A stretch of 6,344 nucleotides of DNA, taken from contig JASMLG010000009.1 in NCBI GenBank assembly GCA_030748805.1, positions 1 to 6,344 on the forward strand, in the 5' to 3' direction. Below, piece by piece: positions 1-5,853 of this stretch (within the stretch, counting starts at the first letter, position 1; each line of letters begins with the position of its first letter). The DNA comes from Phycisphaerales bacterium (GTDB taxonomy: Bacteria > Planctomycetota > Phycisphaerae > Phycisphaerales > SM1A02). The notes under the pieces are model-generated. The model did no database searches. It saw nothing but the letters and a program-made list of their open reading frames with translations, and was not told the DNA's origin. A program made the position numbers and the translations under genes.

Positions 1-129
1 GTACATAGAAATATATTCCTCGCCCTTACGCCACTTTATGCACTTCCGAAGAAGCTTTAATCGTTCGACTTGCATGTTTTAGCCATGCCGCCAGCGTTCA
101 ATCTGAGCCAGGATCAAACTCTTCAATTG
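1..129 (-). rRNA. rrs: 16S ribosomal RNA, 5' end (partial)
   Basis: Read on the minus strand, this is the conserved start of bacterial 16S rRNA: AATTGAAGAGTTTGATCCTG (the 27F primer site and the helix 1 strand), then CTCAG, ATTGAACGCTGGCGGCATG and CATGCAAGTCGAACG. Aligned by eye to the E. coli numbering, nucleotide 1 of the mature rRNA falls at about position 129. The gene runs off the left edge, so only about 8% is present. The variable V1 stem is capped by CTTCGG (GCTTCTTCGGAAGTGC). The text after it (GTGGCGTAAGGGCGAGGAAT) resembles planctomycete-like 16S in my memory, but this fragment is too short to place the organism without a search. Confidence 0.97.
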
Positions 130-520
130 TTGTTCATTGAACACCTTTCCGAAGAAAGATGAAAACTTCAAATGATCGTTTAACCGTGGCAGGCAACATC
201 GATCCGAAGATGAATGTTACCCAGGTCACTTCAACCGAAGTTGAAGGCAAGTAAGCGGCTAAACTTACTTGCTAATTTCTTACATCACACATTGTGATAC
301 TTGGGTAAGTATCACATTGCTTAACACGAGGATGTTCGAGGATACCGATGCTGTGAAACACGGTACCCGAATTTTGATATCCAAACATTCTTCAGCATCG
401 TGTGTTGCTGGAGATGTTGGACACATCCTCGCGGTATTCCCAACTGTTCACTTTTCAAAGAGCACTTTTTTGGTCTAAAAAAGACCGCAAAAATCCCGTC
501 CTGCTAAAAAACAGGCAAGG
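130..520 (-). other. 16S rRNA precursor leader with hairpin series
   Basis: This ~390-nt untranslated leader lies between the rRNA promoter and mature 16S. Reading along the plus coordinates, perfect or near-perfect inverted repeats are: 145-149/154-158 and 229-235/240-246, both with CGAA loops that become UUCG tetraloops closed by C-G in the minus-strand RNA; 247-255/264-272 (GCAAGTAAG, 9 bp); 293-302/307-316 (TGTGATACTT, 10 bp, 4-nt loop); 346-353/393-400 (CGATGCTG, 8 bp); 327-335/423-431 (CGAGGATGT, 9 bp), which encloses the preceding one; 472-476/482-486; and 500-503/512-515. The density of stable stems and the lack of a plausible gene on either strand fit a rRNA processing leader. Part of the region near 16S probably pairs with sequence beyond the 16S 3' end for RNase III cleavage, which cannot be seen here. 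Confidence 0.85.
452..464 (-). promoter_or_regulatory. rRNA antitermination boxA
   Basis: On the minus strand this reads TGCTCTTTGAAAA, close to the E. coli rrn boxA TGCTCTTTAACAA. It lies about 55-70 nt after the predicted transcription start and just after the small hairpin at 472-486, which sits where a boxB-like stem is expected. BoxA RNA binds NusB/S10 (NusE) and lets RNA polymerase pass Rho-dependent stops in untranslated rRNA. The match and placement are direct observations; the function is inferred from known rrn leaders. Confidence 0.85.
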
Positions 521-526
521 AGAACT

Positions 527-580
527 ATTGTATACCACCTAGGACCACCGTCAACAGGTCAATTAGACGCAAATTACATT
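527..580 (-). promoter_or_regulatory. rRNA operon promoter with A/T-rich UP-like element
   Basis: On the minus strand, TTGACG (-35, positions 549-554) and TACAAT (-10, positions 527-532) are separated by 16 bp; transcription should start near 520. A second TTGACC lies 8 bp further upstream (557-562). Upstream of the -35 there is an A/T-rich block (AAAAAAATGTAATTT, about 571-585) in the position of an UP element, overlapping the end of comF. The spacer contains two copies of GGTGGT exactly 10 bp apart (534-539 and 544-549), with CCTAGG between them. No other promoter this good is visible before the 16S gene. Confidence 0.82.
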
Positions 581-1266
581 TTTTTGCTTTTTCTTGGCAT
601 TTCAGTGACAGCAACCACAGCGACTAATACTGAACTAGCTCCAGCGTCTTTTAGTACATCACAAGCAACTTCCAGAGTTCTTCCAGTTGTGAGGACATCA
701 TCTACCAAAATTACAGATTTCCCTTTTACTTTAGTTAGTGGTTTCATCCACATCATGTTTTTGTTCAATAACTTACGTCCACTTGCTGTTTTTGCTGCTT
801 GGGGAATTGATTCCTTTCTCCAAAGCATTTTTTTCATAGGTAGACCAGCATGTTTCGCAAGGCATCTAGCAATTTCAGCAGAATGATCAATACGTCGAAA
901 AAACCTTCTAAATGGTGGCATTGGTACTGGTACAACAACCGAATTGGGTGGTACGCACCCTTTAATTCTTGTTCCAAGCAACTCTCCAAGCAATTCTAAT
1001 ATTCCTACCCACGCAGAATACTTCCCTTGAATTATGCAATCTGATAGAGGCGGCTCATATTTACCCAACCGAAAAACTCTTGACCACTTTAAATTTCTGT
1101 TCGAACAATTGCATTTTTTTGGTTCGACATCACAACCACACCAATAACATCCATCTGATTGAGTAAAATCACCAAGTGCTACTTTTGGTCTTGGAGAACT
1201 TAGTCCAATCCAATCATCAACAAACTGGTCAAGTAAAACCTGCCATTTCTTTCTGCCACAGTTCAT
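574..1266 (-). CDS. comF: ComF family protein (phosphoribosyltransferase fold)
   Basis: The 230-residue protein belongs to the ComF/GntX family of type I phosphoribosyltransferase-like proteins. In naturally competent bacteria ComF acts in the cytoplasm on incoming single-stranded DNA, but in many lineages its role is unknown. Residues 40-54 carry a four-cysteine cluster (C40xxC43xC45 and C52xC54), matching the N-terminal zinc ribbon. Residues 111-130 (VVPVPMPP followed by an Arg-rich stretch) and 156-164 (QAAKTASGR) are the usual ComF motifs. Residues 185-197 (VILVDDVLTTGRT) form the PRPP-binding loop with the Asp-Asp pair at 189-190. Length is typical. ATG at 1266 is the only start codon in this frame before an upstream stop; no clear Shine-Dalgarno precedes it. 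The gene points the same way as the rRNA operon and its stop codon lies only about 20 bp from the rRNA -35 box. No other competence gene is present in the window. Confidence 0.93.
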   Translation of the reverse strand: MNCGRKKWQVLLDQFVDDWIGLSSPRPKVALGDFTQSDGCYWCGCDVEPKKCNCSNRNLKWSRVFRLGKYEPPLSDCIIQGKYSAWVGILELLGELLGTRIKGCVPPNSVVVPVPMPPFRRFFRRIDHSAEIARCLAKHAGLPMKKMLWRKESIPQAAKTASGRKLLNKNMMWMKPLTKVKGKSVILVDDVLTTGRTLEVACDVLKDAGASSVLVAVVAVTEMPRKSKKM

Positions 1267-1325
1267 AAATTGGTTTTACCAGTTCTGAGAGTTCATAAAA
1301 CGATAATGCACCTAATTTCTTCAAA

Positions 1326-1986
1326 ATGACAAACATCGAAACATGGAAACGAGTTGTAAAAAACAACCACTTGCTCAACATGGTGTCCAAGAGCAACTTG
1401 GATGAAGTATCTGAACTATCAAAATTGAGGAAGAAGTGGTCGCCTGAGGAAATCACGATAGCGGACAACTTAATTAGAGGCAGGGTTAGAGCAAGAGGTA
1501 AACTCAAAAATGACAGAACAATAATCTCAGACCTTACAGGAATTCAACAAGCAACTTCAATAAAACTTTGAAAATCCATTACTGGTGAGAGTGAACCATT
1601 GTCAGTTTCTCAAGAAATTCAAAATTGGATTGTTGAACCCAATGTATCACTTAAAAGAGCTTAGATTACACGGCAAGTTGGGGAAACAATTTCAAGCTTC
1701 TGAACTTGCGGCAGGAATAGGATTACTCACTTGCAAAGAAAACCCACATTCTCCTTGGTTCACTTCGTTTGAAGTGCTAGGAACTACTTCTCTACGCCTA
1801 ACAAAAGTAAGTCAAGAACTCCGAAAATTAAACTGCACACAAGTTGAAGTGAAGACACGTGGAAAAACAATTGACCCAAATAAATGGCAAAATAAACTAA
1901 GCAAAAAATCAAAAGGTCCCCTTCTAGCTATTTTTGCATTACGACTTGGAACAAAACGTATTGCAATAATTGTTAGACGTCATTAA
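1326..1986 (+). pseudogene. Decayed THUMP-like-domain SAM methyltransferase, catalytic core deleted
   Basis: This is a relic of the class I SAM-dependent methyltransferase family that ends in a THUMP-like domain (normally about 390-410 residues). Frame from 1326 gives the family N-terminus (LRKKWSPEEI, NLIRGRVRARGKL, TGIQQATS, the last matching the usual 'GLEQAT'), then a TGA stop at 1569-1571. The same frame goes on from 1572 with ITGESEP and WIVEPNVSLKRA, which correspond to the segment that follows the Rossmann domain ('lTGdpEP...yEPdpaliRA'). After TAG at 1662-1664 the match moves to the +1 frame: HGKLGKQFQAS, AAGIGLLT, SPWFTSFEVLG, VEVKTRGKTIDP, IAIIVRRH to the stop at 1984-1986. Thus about 180 residues, including the whole SAM-binding core, are missing between 'QATS' and 'ITGESEP'. 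ATG 1326 lies 59 bp from the divergent comF start. An inverted repeat CGTCAT/ATGACG (1978-1994) straddles the final stop and could be a weak terminator. Confidence 0.85.
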
Positions 1987-2024
1987 TTATGACGAGTTTC
2001 CTAATTACAAGTCACAATAAAAGT

Positions 2025-2288
2025 TTAGTGTTCAGCAAGAATGGTTACAAGACATGACAAAGCATCTTTTTGGGGTGTTCGCATCAATCCAGATAACTCA
2101 AGAGTAGTCAAATGCATATCCTCTGCGCATCTTGCCATTAATCCTGCAGCCAATTGTTGCATGATGGCTTCGATGGGTAAATCAGCAGAGATGCCTTTTT
2201 TTTGCCCAATATTAAATAGAATCTCATCTTGAGCTACTTTATTTTTACTCAAAAACCAATTTGAGATAATTGTTTCTCGTTTTTCCAT
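2025..2288 (-). CDS. Hypothetical protein, 87 aa
   Basis: I do not recognise this protein. It is a soluble, mostly helical-looking chain without signal peptide, membrane segment or obvious metal-binding motif. Visible parts are a charged N-terminus (MEKRETIISNWFLSKNK), a middle with PIEAIMQQLAAGLMARC, and a hydrophobic end (LSCLVTILAEH). ATG at 2288 is the only start in frame, and an AGGAGG Shine-Dalgarno (2303-2308) precedes it with a rather long 14-nt gap; this is the clearest ribosome binding site in the window and the main reason to believe the gene. It converges with the methyltransferase relic, whose end is 38 bp away. The opposite-strand reading frame over the same bases has no ribosome binding site and looks like a shadow. 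Confidence 0.6.
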   Translation of the reverse strand: MEKRETIISNWFLSKNKVAQDEILFNIGQKKGISADLPIEAIMQQLAAGLMARCAEDMHLTTLELSGLMRTPQKDALSCLVTILAEH

Positions 2289-2302
2289 TGCCGATTGATA
2301 AT

Positions 2303-2308
2303 CCTCCT
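2303..2308 (-). promoter_or_regulatory. Shine-Dalgarno of the 87-aa gene
   Basis: AGGAGG on the minus strand, complementary to the 16S 3' tail, 14 nt before the ATG at 2288. The spacing is longer than the common 5-9 nt, but no nearer start codon exists in any frame. Confidence 0.55.
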
Positions 2309-2455
2309 AGTACCACTCTCTTTCAACAGTATTAATGAACCGCTTTTCGTTGATACTGACACTCAAATATAAAGAGCCATTGAATACCTTTTCAGACAAT
2401 AATTACTTCTGAGGTATTTATTTAACTAGAAAATCTCAGAATTTTTTCAGAATAA

Positions 2456-2469
2456 TTCAAAATTTTGAA
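2456..2469. promoter_or_regulatory. 14-bp perfect palindrome, possible operator
   Basis: TTCAAAATTTTGAA is identical on both strands. It lies in the A/T-rich stretch between the two divergent orphan genes (starts at 2288 and 2620), about 40 bp before the hairpin series that leads to the second one. Palindromes like this are often sites for dimeric regulators, but an A/T-rich sequence can produce one by chance. Apart from this and the structured leader that follows, the gap 2289-2495 shows no gene; I could not pick convincing -35/-10 boxes in it. Confidence 0.3.
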
Positions 2470-2495
2470 AAAAAGTGAAAGGTGGCAGAAAGAGA

Positions 2496-2597
2496 GTGAT
2501 TATCAGGGCTGTGCGGCGTTTTAGCCGTGTAACACTCGGTATCACCCCAATGTGGGGGGTCGATAGATTCTAGGATTGAGCAAGGATGGGTCAATCC
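2496..2597 (+). other. Structured 5' leader (three consecutive hairpins)
   Basis: Ahead of the 70-aa ORF there are three inverted repeats in a row. First, CGGC/GCCG (2514-2517/2524-2527, 6-nt loop). Second, ATCACCCC (2541-2548) with GGGGT plus GAT (2556-2560 and 2562-2564, one bulged C). Third, GGATTGA/TCAATCC (2573-2579/2591-2597), perfect, 11-nt loop. In addition GTGAT at 2496-2500 can pair with ATCAC at 2541-2545, closing the first hairpin in a larger stem but excluding the base of the second. Mutually exclusive folds are typical of regulatory leaders, yet I do not recognise a riboswitch consensus, and no poly-T follows these stems. The ORF starts 22 bp after the last stem. Confidence 0.4.
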
Positions 2598-2619
2598 ACA
2601 ACACAGGTATGTGAGAAAC

Positions 2620-2832
2620 ATGGATATCAACAAAGATACAAACGTAGATCTACTCACCAAAGTACAACTTGCAAAAGAAGCAAGAAAAAGCAAAAATCGT
2701 GCAAGAGTAAACCTACTCTCTGAAATACACACACAACTTGAAGAAGAGGTTTCGATGGAAGAAACCGCATACGGATACAACCCAGAAAACGATATGTCAT
2801 TCACTGGTGAGTTTGAGGCCATCGGCATCTAA
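2620..2832 (+). CDS. Hypothetical small charged protein, 70 aa
   Basis: I do not recognise this protein. From ATG 2620 it has a Lys/Arg-rich helical first half (LLTKVQLAKEARKSKNRARV), a Glu-rich centre (QLEEEVSMEE) and an acidic, aromatic tail (YGYNPENDMSF, then FEAIGI). It has no cysteines, no membrane segment and no signal peptide. A GTG at 2611 would add three residues; no Shine-Dalgarno supports either start. Support for its reality is indirect: natural-looking codon use, a structured leader before it, and a dedicated strong terminator 100 bp after it. The antisense frame over the same bases is Ser/Cys-rich low-complexity and looks like a shadow. It could be a small regulatory or nucleic-acid-associated protein, but nothing in the sequence proves this. 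Confidence 0.5.
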   Translation: MDINKDTNVDLLTKVQLAKEARKSKNRARVNLLSEIHTQLEEEVSMEETAYGYNPENDMSFTGEFEAIGI

Positions 2833-2842
2833 CAACCGAACT

Positions 2843-2972
2843 CGCCGCATAGTCTCGGCGCCTCCTCACCAGAGATAAATAGGTCTCTCTCCATACCCCT
2901 CGTGTCGCATCTCTCTCCAAACTAGCGACACACCCCCGCCCATCTGCTGGAAGTAGGTGGGCGGGTTTTTTT
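2843..2972 (+). ncRNA. Candidate 3'-UTR small RNA with CU-rich unpaired segments
   Basis: Downstream of the 70-aa ORF the RNA can form CGCCG/CGGCG (2843-2847/2856-2860), GTGTCGC/GCGACAC (2902-2908/2925-2931, 16-nt loop) and the terminator stem. The stretches between stems are pyrimidine-rich: CCTCCTCACC at 2861-2870, and TCTCTCTCCA twice (2884-2893 in the linker and 2910-2919 inside the second hairpin loop). C/U-rich loops able to pair with purine-rich ribosome binding sites, ending in an intrinsic terminator, are a common design of trans-acting bacterial small RNAs. It matches no RNA family I know; it may be just a structured untranslated region. Confidence 0.35.
2935..2972 (+). terminator. 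Strong intrinsic terminator
   Basis: CCCGCCCATCT (2935-2945) pairs with AGGTGGGCGGG (2955-2965) with one G-U wobble; two more inner pairs leave a TGGAA loop, giving a 13-bp stem. Seven T residues follow (2966-2972). It ends plus-strand transcription from the 70-aa gene. The minus strand has no T-run after the stem, so it is not a good terminator for the aconitase transcript coming from the other side. Confidence 0.92.
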
Positions 2973-2980
2973 GAGAGCAG

Positions 2981-3176
2981 TGTGACAGTCACTCTCATAC
3001 ACGCAAAAGGTAGTTCAAAAATATAACTTTCAATACGTTGAAGTGTGACAGTCACTCTCATACACTCAAAAGGTAGTTCAAAAATGTAACTTTCAATACG
3101 TTGAAGTGTGACAGTCACTCTCATACACGCAAAAGGTAGTTCAAAAATGTAACTTGCAATACAGTGTGACTGTCAC
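2981..3176. repeat. 63-bp tandem repeat, three copies plus a partial fourth
   Basis: Units begin at 2981, 3044 and 3107 (TGTGACAGTCAC...), with a truncated fourth beginning at 3165. Units 1 and 2 are 63 bp and differ at two visible positions; unit 3 has lost 5 bp (GTTGA) near its end and is 58 bp. Every unit starts with the palindrome GTGAC-N-GTCAC (2982-2992, 3045-3055, 3108-3118, 3166-3176). Units 1 and 2 also contain TTCAA-TACG-TTGAA, an inverted repeat with 4-nt loop. The last palindrome overlaps the aconitase stop codon (3173-3175). The array fills the space between that stop and the plus-strand terminator. Repeat and interior are equally conserved, so it is not a CRISPR array. Confidence 0.95.
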
Positions 3177-5824
3177 TGAGCCATTTTGCGAAGGACGGTG
3201 TGTAGAATTCCGCCGTTTCGGTAATATTCAACCTCAACAGGTGTATCAATTCTGCACAGTGTTTCAAAGGATGTAATCAAACCATTACTGTGCCTAGCAG
3301 TTACCTCAACAACTTGTCTTGGTTGTAATGTTTCATCGATACTAATTAAAAATGATTCGGTACCATCAAGCCCAAGTGAATCGGCTGTTTGCCCATCAAT
3401 ATATTCAAGCGGTAACACACCCATGCCAACCAAGTTGCTTCTATGAATGCGTTCGTAACTTTCCGCAATCACTGCCTTCACTCCAAGAAGCATAGTGCCT
3501 TTTGCAGCCCAGTCACGCGATGAACCCATGCCGTAATCTTTTCCTGCAAGAACAATGAGCGGTATGTTTTCTGCCTTGTAATTACAACTTGCATCGTAAA
3601 TCGATTTCACTTTGCCATCAGTAAAGTCAGTTGTGAAGCCGCCTTCTGTTCCATGGGCTAGTTGGTTCTTAACTCGTACGTTTCCAAAAGTACCTCGCGT
3701 CATAACTAAATCATTTCCCCGCCTAGAACCAAAACTGTTAAACATGGAAACTGGCACGCCTCTGCTTTCAAGAAACTGCCCCGCAGGTGAATCTGCGCCA
3801 ATGTTTCCTGCGGGTGAAATGTGATCCGTAGTCACCGAGTCGCCAAGTTTGCAAAGCACCCGCGCACTTTGAATTGACTTTATTTCTGGAACTTTCGAGG
3901 GCATACCTTGGAAAAATGGTGGTTCATGAATATACGTACTTTCATCAGACCACTGGAACAATTGACCATCGCCCGCTTGCACTGCTTGCCAGTCATCTCC
4001 GCCTGCAAACACATTTGAATATTGCTCAACAAATTCGTCTCTACCCAGAGATGTATTAACTGCATCTTGTACTTCTTCGTTTGTTGGCCAAATATCTTTC
4101 AAATAAATATCTTTGCCAGCAACATGTGCTAGTGGTTCAGAAGAAAGATCAATGTCGACCGTACCAGCAATTGCGTATGCAACAACAAGCGGCGGCGATG
4201 CCAAATAGTTTGCACTAATTTCTGGGCCGATGCGACCTTCAAAATTTCGATTCCCGCTTAAGACAGAACAAGCAAGAAGGTCGTGGTCATTAATCGCTTC
4301 TTTAATAGGCGCATCAAGTGGACCTGAGTTCCCAATGCAAGTTGTACAACCATACCCAACAACCCAGAAACCTAGCGATTCTAAATCATCAAGCAAGTTT
4401 GCTCGTTTCAAATATTCAGTCACAACAGTACTTCCGGGAGCAAGAGATGTTTTAACCCATGGCTTACGCGTTAAACCAAGAGCGTTAGCTTTCTTTGCAA
4501 CTAGACCAGCAGCAAGCATTACTCCTGGATTGGATGTATTCGTACAACTTGTAATCGCTGCGATTGCTACATCGCCATCTTTCATTTCAAAAGAGTCAAC
4601 GGTATCCTGCACGAGTGCACTGTTCGGATCCTCGTGACCAAACATTTCAGTTCTTGTTTCCAGCCATTTTGACTTCATGTCTGAAAGGAGAATGCGATCT
4701 TGAGGGCGCTTTGGACCGGACAGAGCGGGTTTCACCGTCGACATATCAAGTGTCACAGTTGATGCGTATTTGATTGGTCTTGCATCATCGCGCCATAGTC
4801 CTTGCAACTTGCAGTATTGCTCGACCGTTTCAATGAGTTTTTCATCGCGACCAGTTAAGTGCATGTACTTAGTTGTTTGTTCATCGACTGGGAAGAAACC
4901 CATAGTTGCACCGTATTCTGGCGCCATGTTTGCAAGCGTCGCACGGGTTGCAAGCGGCATATCGGTTAACGCTTCACCGTAAAACTCAACAAACTTACCA
5001 ACAACGCCATGCTTCCGGAGTATTTCTGTAACGCGCAGGACTAGGTCCGTCGCTGTTACTCCTTCTTGTAACGAGCCAGTAAGTTTCATCCCAACAACTT
5101 CAGGAATCAACATATAAATTGGTTGACCAAGCATGACTGCTTCGGCTTCAATACCGCCAACGCCCCAACCAAGAACTCCAAGCCCGTTAATCATTGTCGT
5201 GTGCGAATCAGTGCCTACTAAACTATCTGGGTACAACGTGCCATCGTTATCCCATGTTACTTTTGCAAGGAACTCTAAATTGACTTGATGAACAATCCCA
5301 GTTCCGGGCGGAACAACACTAAAGTTGTCGAATGAGTTTTGTCCCCATTTTAAAAACTCGTATCGTTCATTGTTTCTCTCATATTCTTTTTCGCTATTTA
5401 TTGTTAATGCATCGCATGAATTAAACGCATCAACTTGAACCGAATGGTCTATCACCAAATCGCAGGGAACAAGAGGGTTGACCTTGGAAGCAGACGCTTG
5501 GTCACCGGTCATCCGTACAACTGCACTTCGCATCGCAGCAAGGTCAACGACAGCAGGTACACCTGTAAAGTCCTGCAATACCACCCTTCCGGGGGTAAAT
5601 GGGATTTCAACTTCGCCGACATTTGTTGCATCGTATTGAACAAGTGCTTGAACATCTTCTTCAGTGACGATTCCGTTTCCACAATTGCGTAAACAGGACT
5701 CAAGAAGGACTCGTATCGAGTAAGGCATTGTTTCAAGGGAGCCAAGCGAATCAAGCCGGTAGACGGTTCGGTCGCCAAGAGGTGTCGTAATTGTTTCACA
5801 TCCGTTATTGAGTTCAGTAGTCAT
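3173..5824 (-). CDS. acnA: Aconitate hydratase (AcnA/IRP type), TCA cycle
   Basis: The 883-residue protein is a full-length cytosolic aconitase, converting citrate to isocitrate through cis-aconitate. The [4Fe-4S] ligands are C427 (in [10 protein letters not shown]), C493 and C496 (in [12 protein letters not shown]). Substrate-site motifs are present: DHSVQVD at about 126-132, [20 protein letters not shown] at 204-223, SGNRNFEGR at 523-531, [14 protein letters not shown] at 662-675, and in the C-terminal swivel domain [15 protein letters not shown] at 762-776, whose S768 and R770 match the catalytic Ser and Arg. Length fits the AcnA/IRP1 branch (about 880-900), not AcnB. ATG 5824 is chosen because the family N-terminus ([21 protein letters not shown]) begins about 20 residues later; the 29 bp before it hold no clear Shine-Dalgarno. 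It follows the serine acetyltransferase gene and may share its transcript, although TAAAAT boxes in the gap leave room for its own promoter. Its stop lies inside the 63-bp repeat array. Confidence 0.98.
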   Translation of the reverse strand: MTTELNNGCETITTPLGDRTVYRLDSLGSLETMPYSIRVLLESCLRNCGNGIVTEEDVQALVQYDATNVGEVEIPFTPGRVVLQDFTGVPAVVDLAAMRSAVVRMTGDQASASKVNPLVPCDLVIDHSVQVDAFNSCDALTINSEKEYERNNERYEFLKWGQNSFDNFSVVPPGTGIVHQVNLEFLAKVTWDNDGTLYPDSLVGTDSHTTMINGLGVLGWGVGGIEAEAVMLGQPIYMLIPEVVGMKLTGSLQEGVTATDLVLRVTEILRKHGVVGKFVEFYGEALTDMPLATRATLANMAPEYGATMGFFPVDEQTTKYMHLTGRDEKLIETVEQYCKLQGLWRDDARPIKYASTVTLDMSTVKPALSGPKRPQDRILLSDMKSKWLETRTEMFGHEDPNSALVQDTVDSFEMKDGDVAIAAITSCTNTSNPGVMLAAGLVAKKANALGLTRKPWVKTSLAPGSTVVTEYLKRANLLDDLESLGFWVVGYGCTTCIGNSGPLDAPIKEAINDHDLLACSVLSGNRNFEGRIGPEISANYLASPPLVVAYAIAGTVDIDLSSEPLAHVAGKDIYLKDIWPTNEEVQDAVNTSLGRDEFVEQYSNVFAGGDDWQAVQAGDGQLFQWSDESTYIHEPPFFQGMPSKVPEIKSIQSARVLCKLGDSVTTDHISPAGNIGADSPAGQFLESRGVPVSMFNSFGSRRGNDLVMTRGTFGNVRVKNQLAHGTEGGFTTDFTDGKVKSIYDASCNYKAENIPLIVLAGKDYGMGSSRDWAAKGTMLLGVKAVIAESYERIHRSNLVGMGVLPLEYIDGQTADSLGLDGTESFLISIDETLQPRQVVEVTARHSNGLITSFETLCRIDTPVEVEYYRNGGILHTVLRKMAQ

Positions 5825-5853
5825 AGAACTGTATTTTAGCAGATATTTTAGGG

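Noticed and set aside
269..478. Plus-strand 69-codon frame in the rRNA leader
   Set aside because: It lies antisense to structured rRNA leader stems and boxA, and its translation shows no domain.
1229..1507. Minus-strand 92-codon frame overlapping the comF start
   Set aside because: It is antisense to the recognisable N-terminus of the methyltransferase relic and overlaps comF in another frame.
2457..2828. Minus-strand 123-codon frame antisense to the small ORF
   Set aside because: Ser/Cys/Phe-rich low-complexity translation, runs through the hairpin leader, no ribosome binding site; typical antisense shadow.
2480..2972. tmRNA, RNase P RNA, SRP RNA or 6S RNA
   Set aside because: I looked for the conserved tmRNA 5' and 3' tRNA-like ends and short tag, the RNase P GAGGAAAGTCC core, the SRP Alu/tetraloop motifs and the 6S long bulged hairpin; none is present on either strand.
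2935..2972. Bidirectional terminator serving acnA as well
   Set aside because: On the minus strand the stem is followed by GGTGTGTCGC with no T-run, so only plus-strand termination is supported.
2801..3124. Minus-strand 107-codon frame with 21-residue repeats (RVTVTLQRIESYIFELPF)
   Set aside because: It arises because the 63-bp repeat is divisible by three and free of stops in this frame; it then reads through the terminator and the 3' untranslated region on the wrong strand, has no ribosome binding site and no protein-like composition at its end.
2981..3176. CRISPR array
   Set aside because: The supposed spacers are as conserved as the repeats, the unit is one continuous 63-bp tandem repeat, and no cas gene is present.
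3509..4065. Several open frames of 60-135 codons inside acnA on both strands
   Set aside because: The aconitase frame is unbroken and carries all family motifs; the others are shadows without ribosome binding sites or domains.
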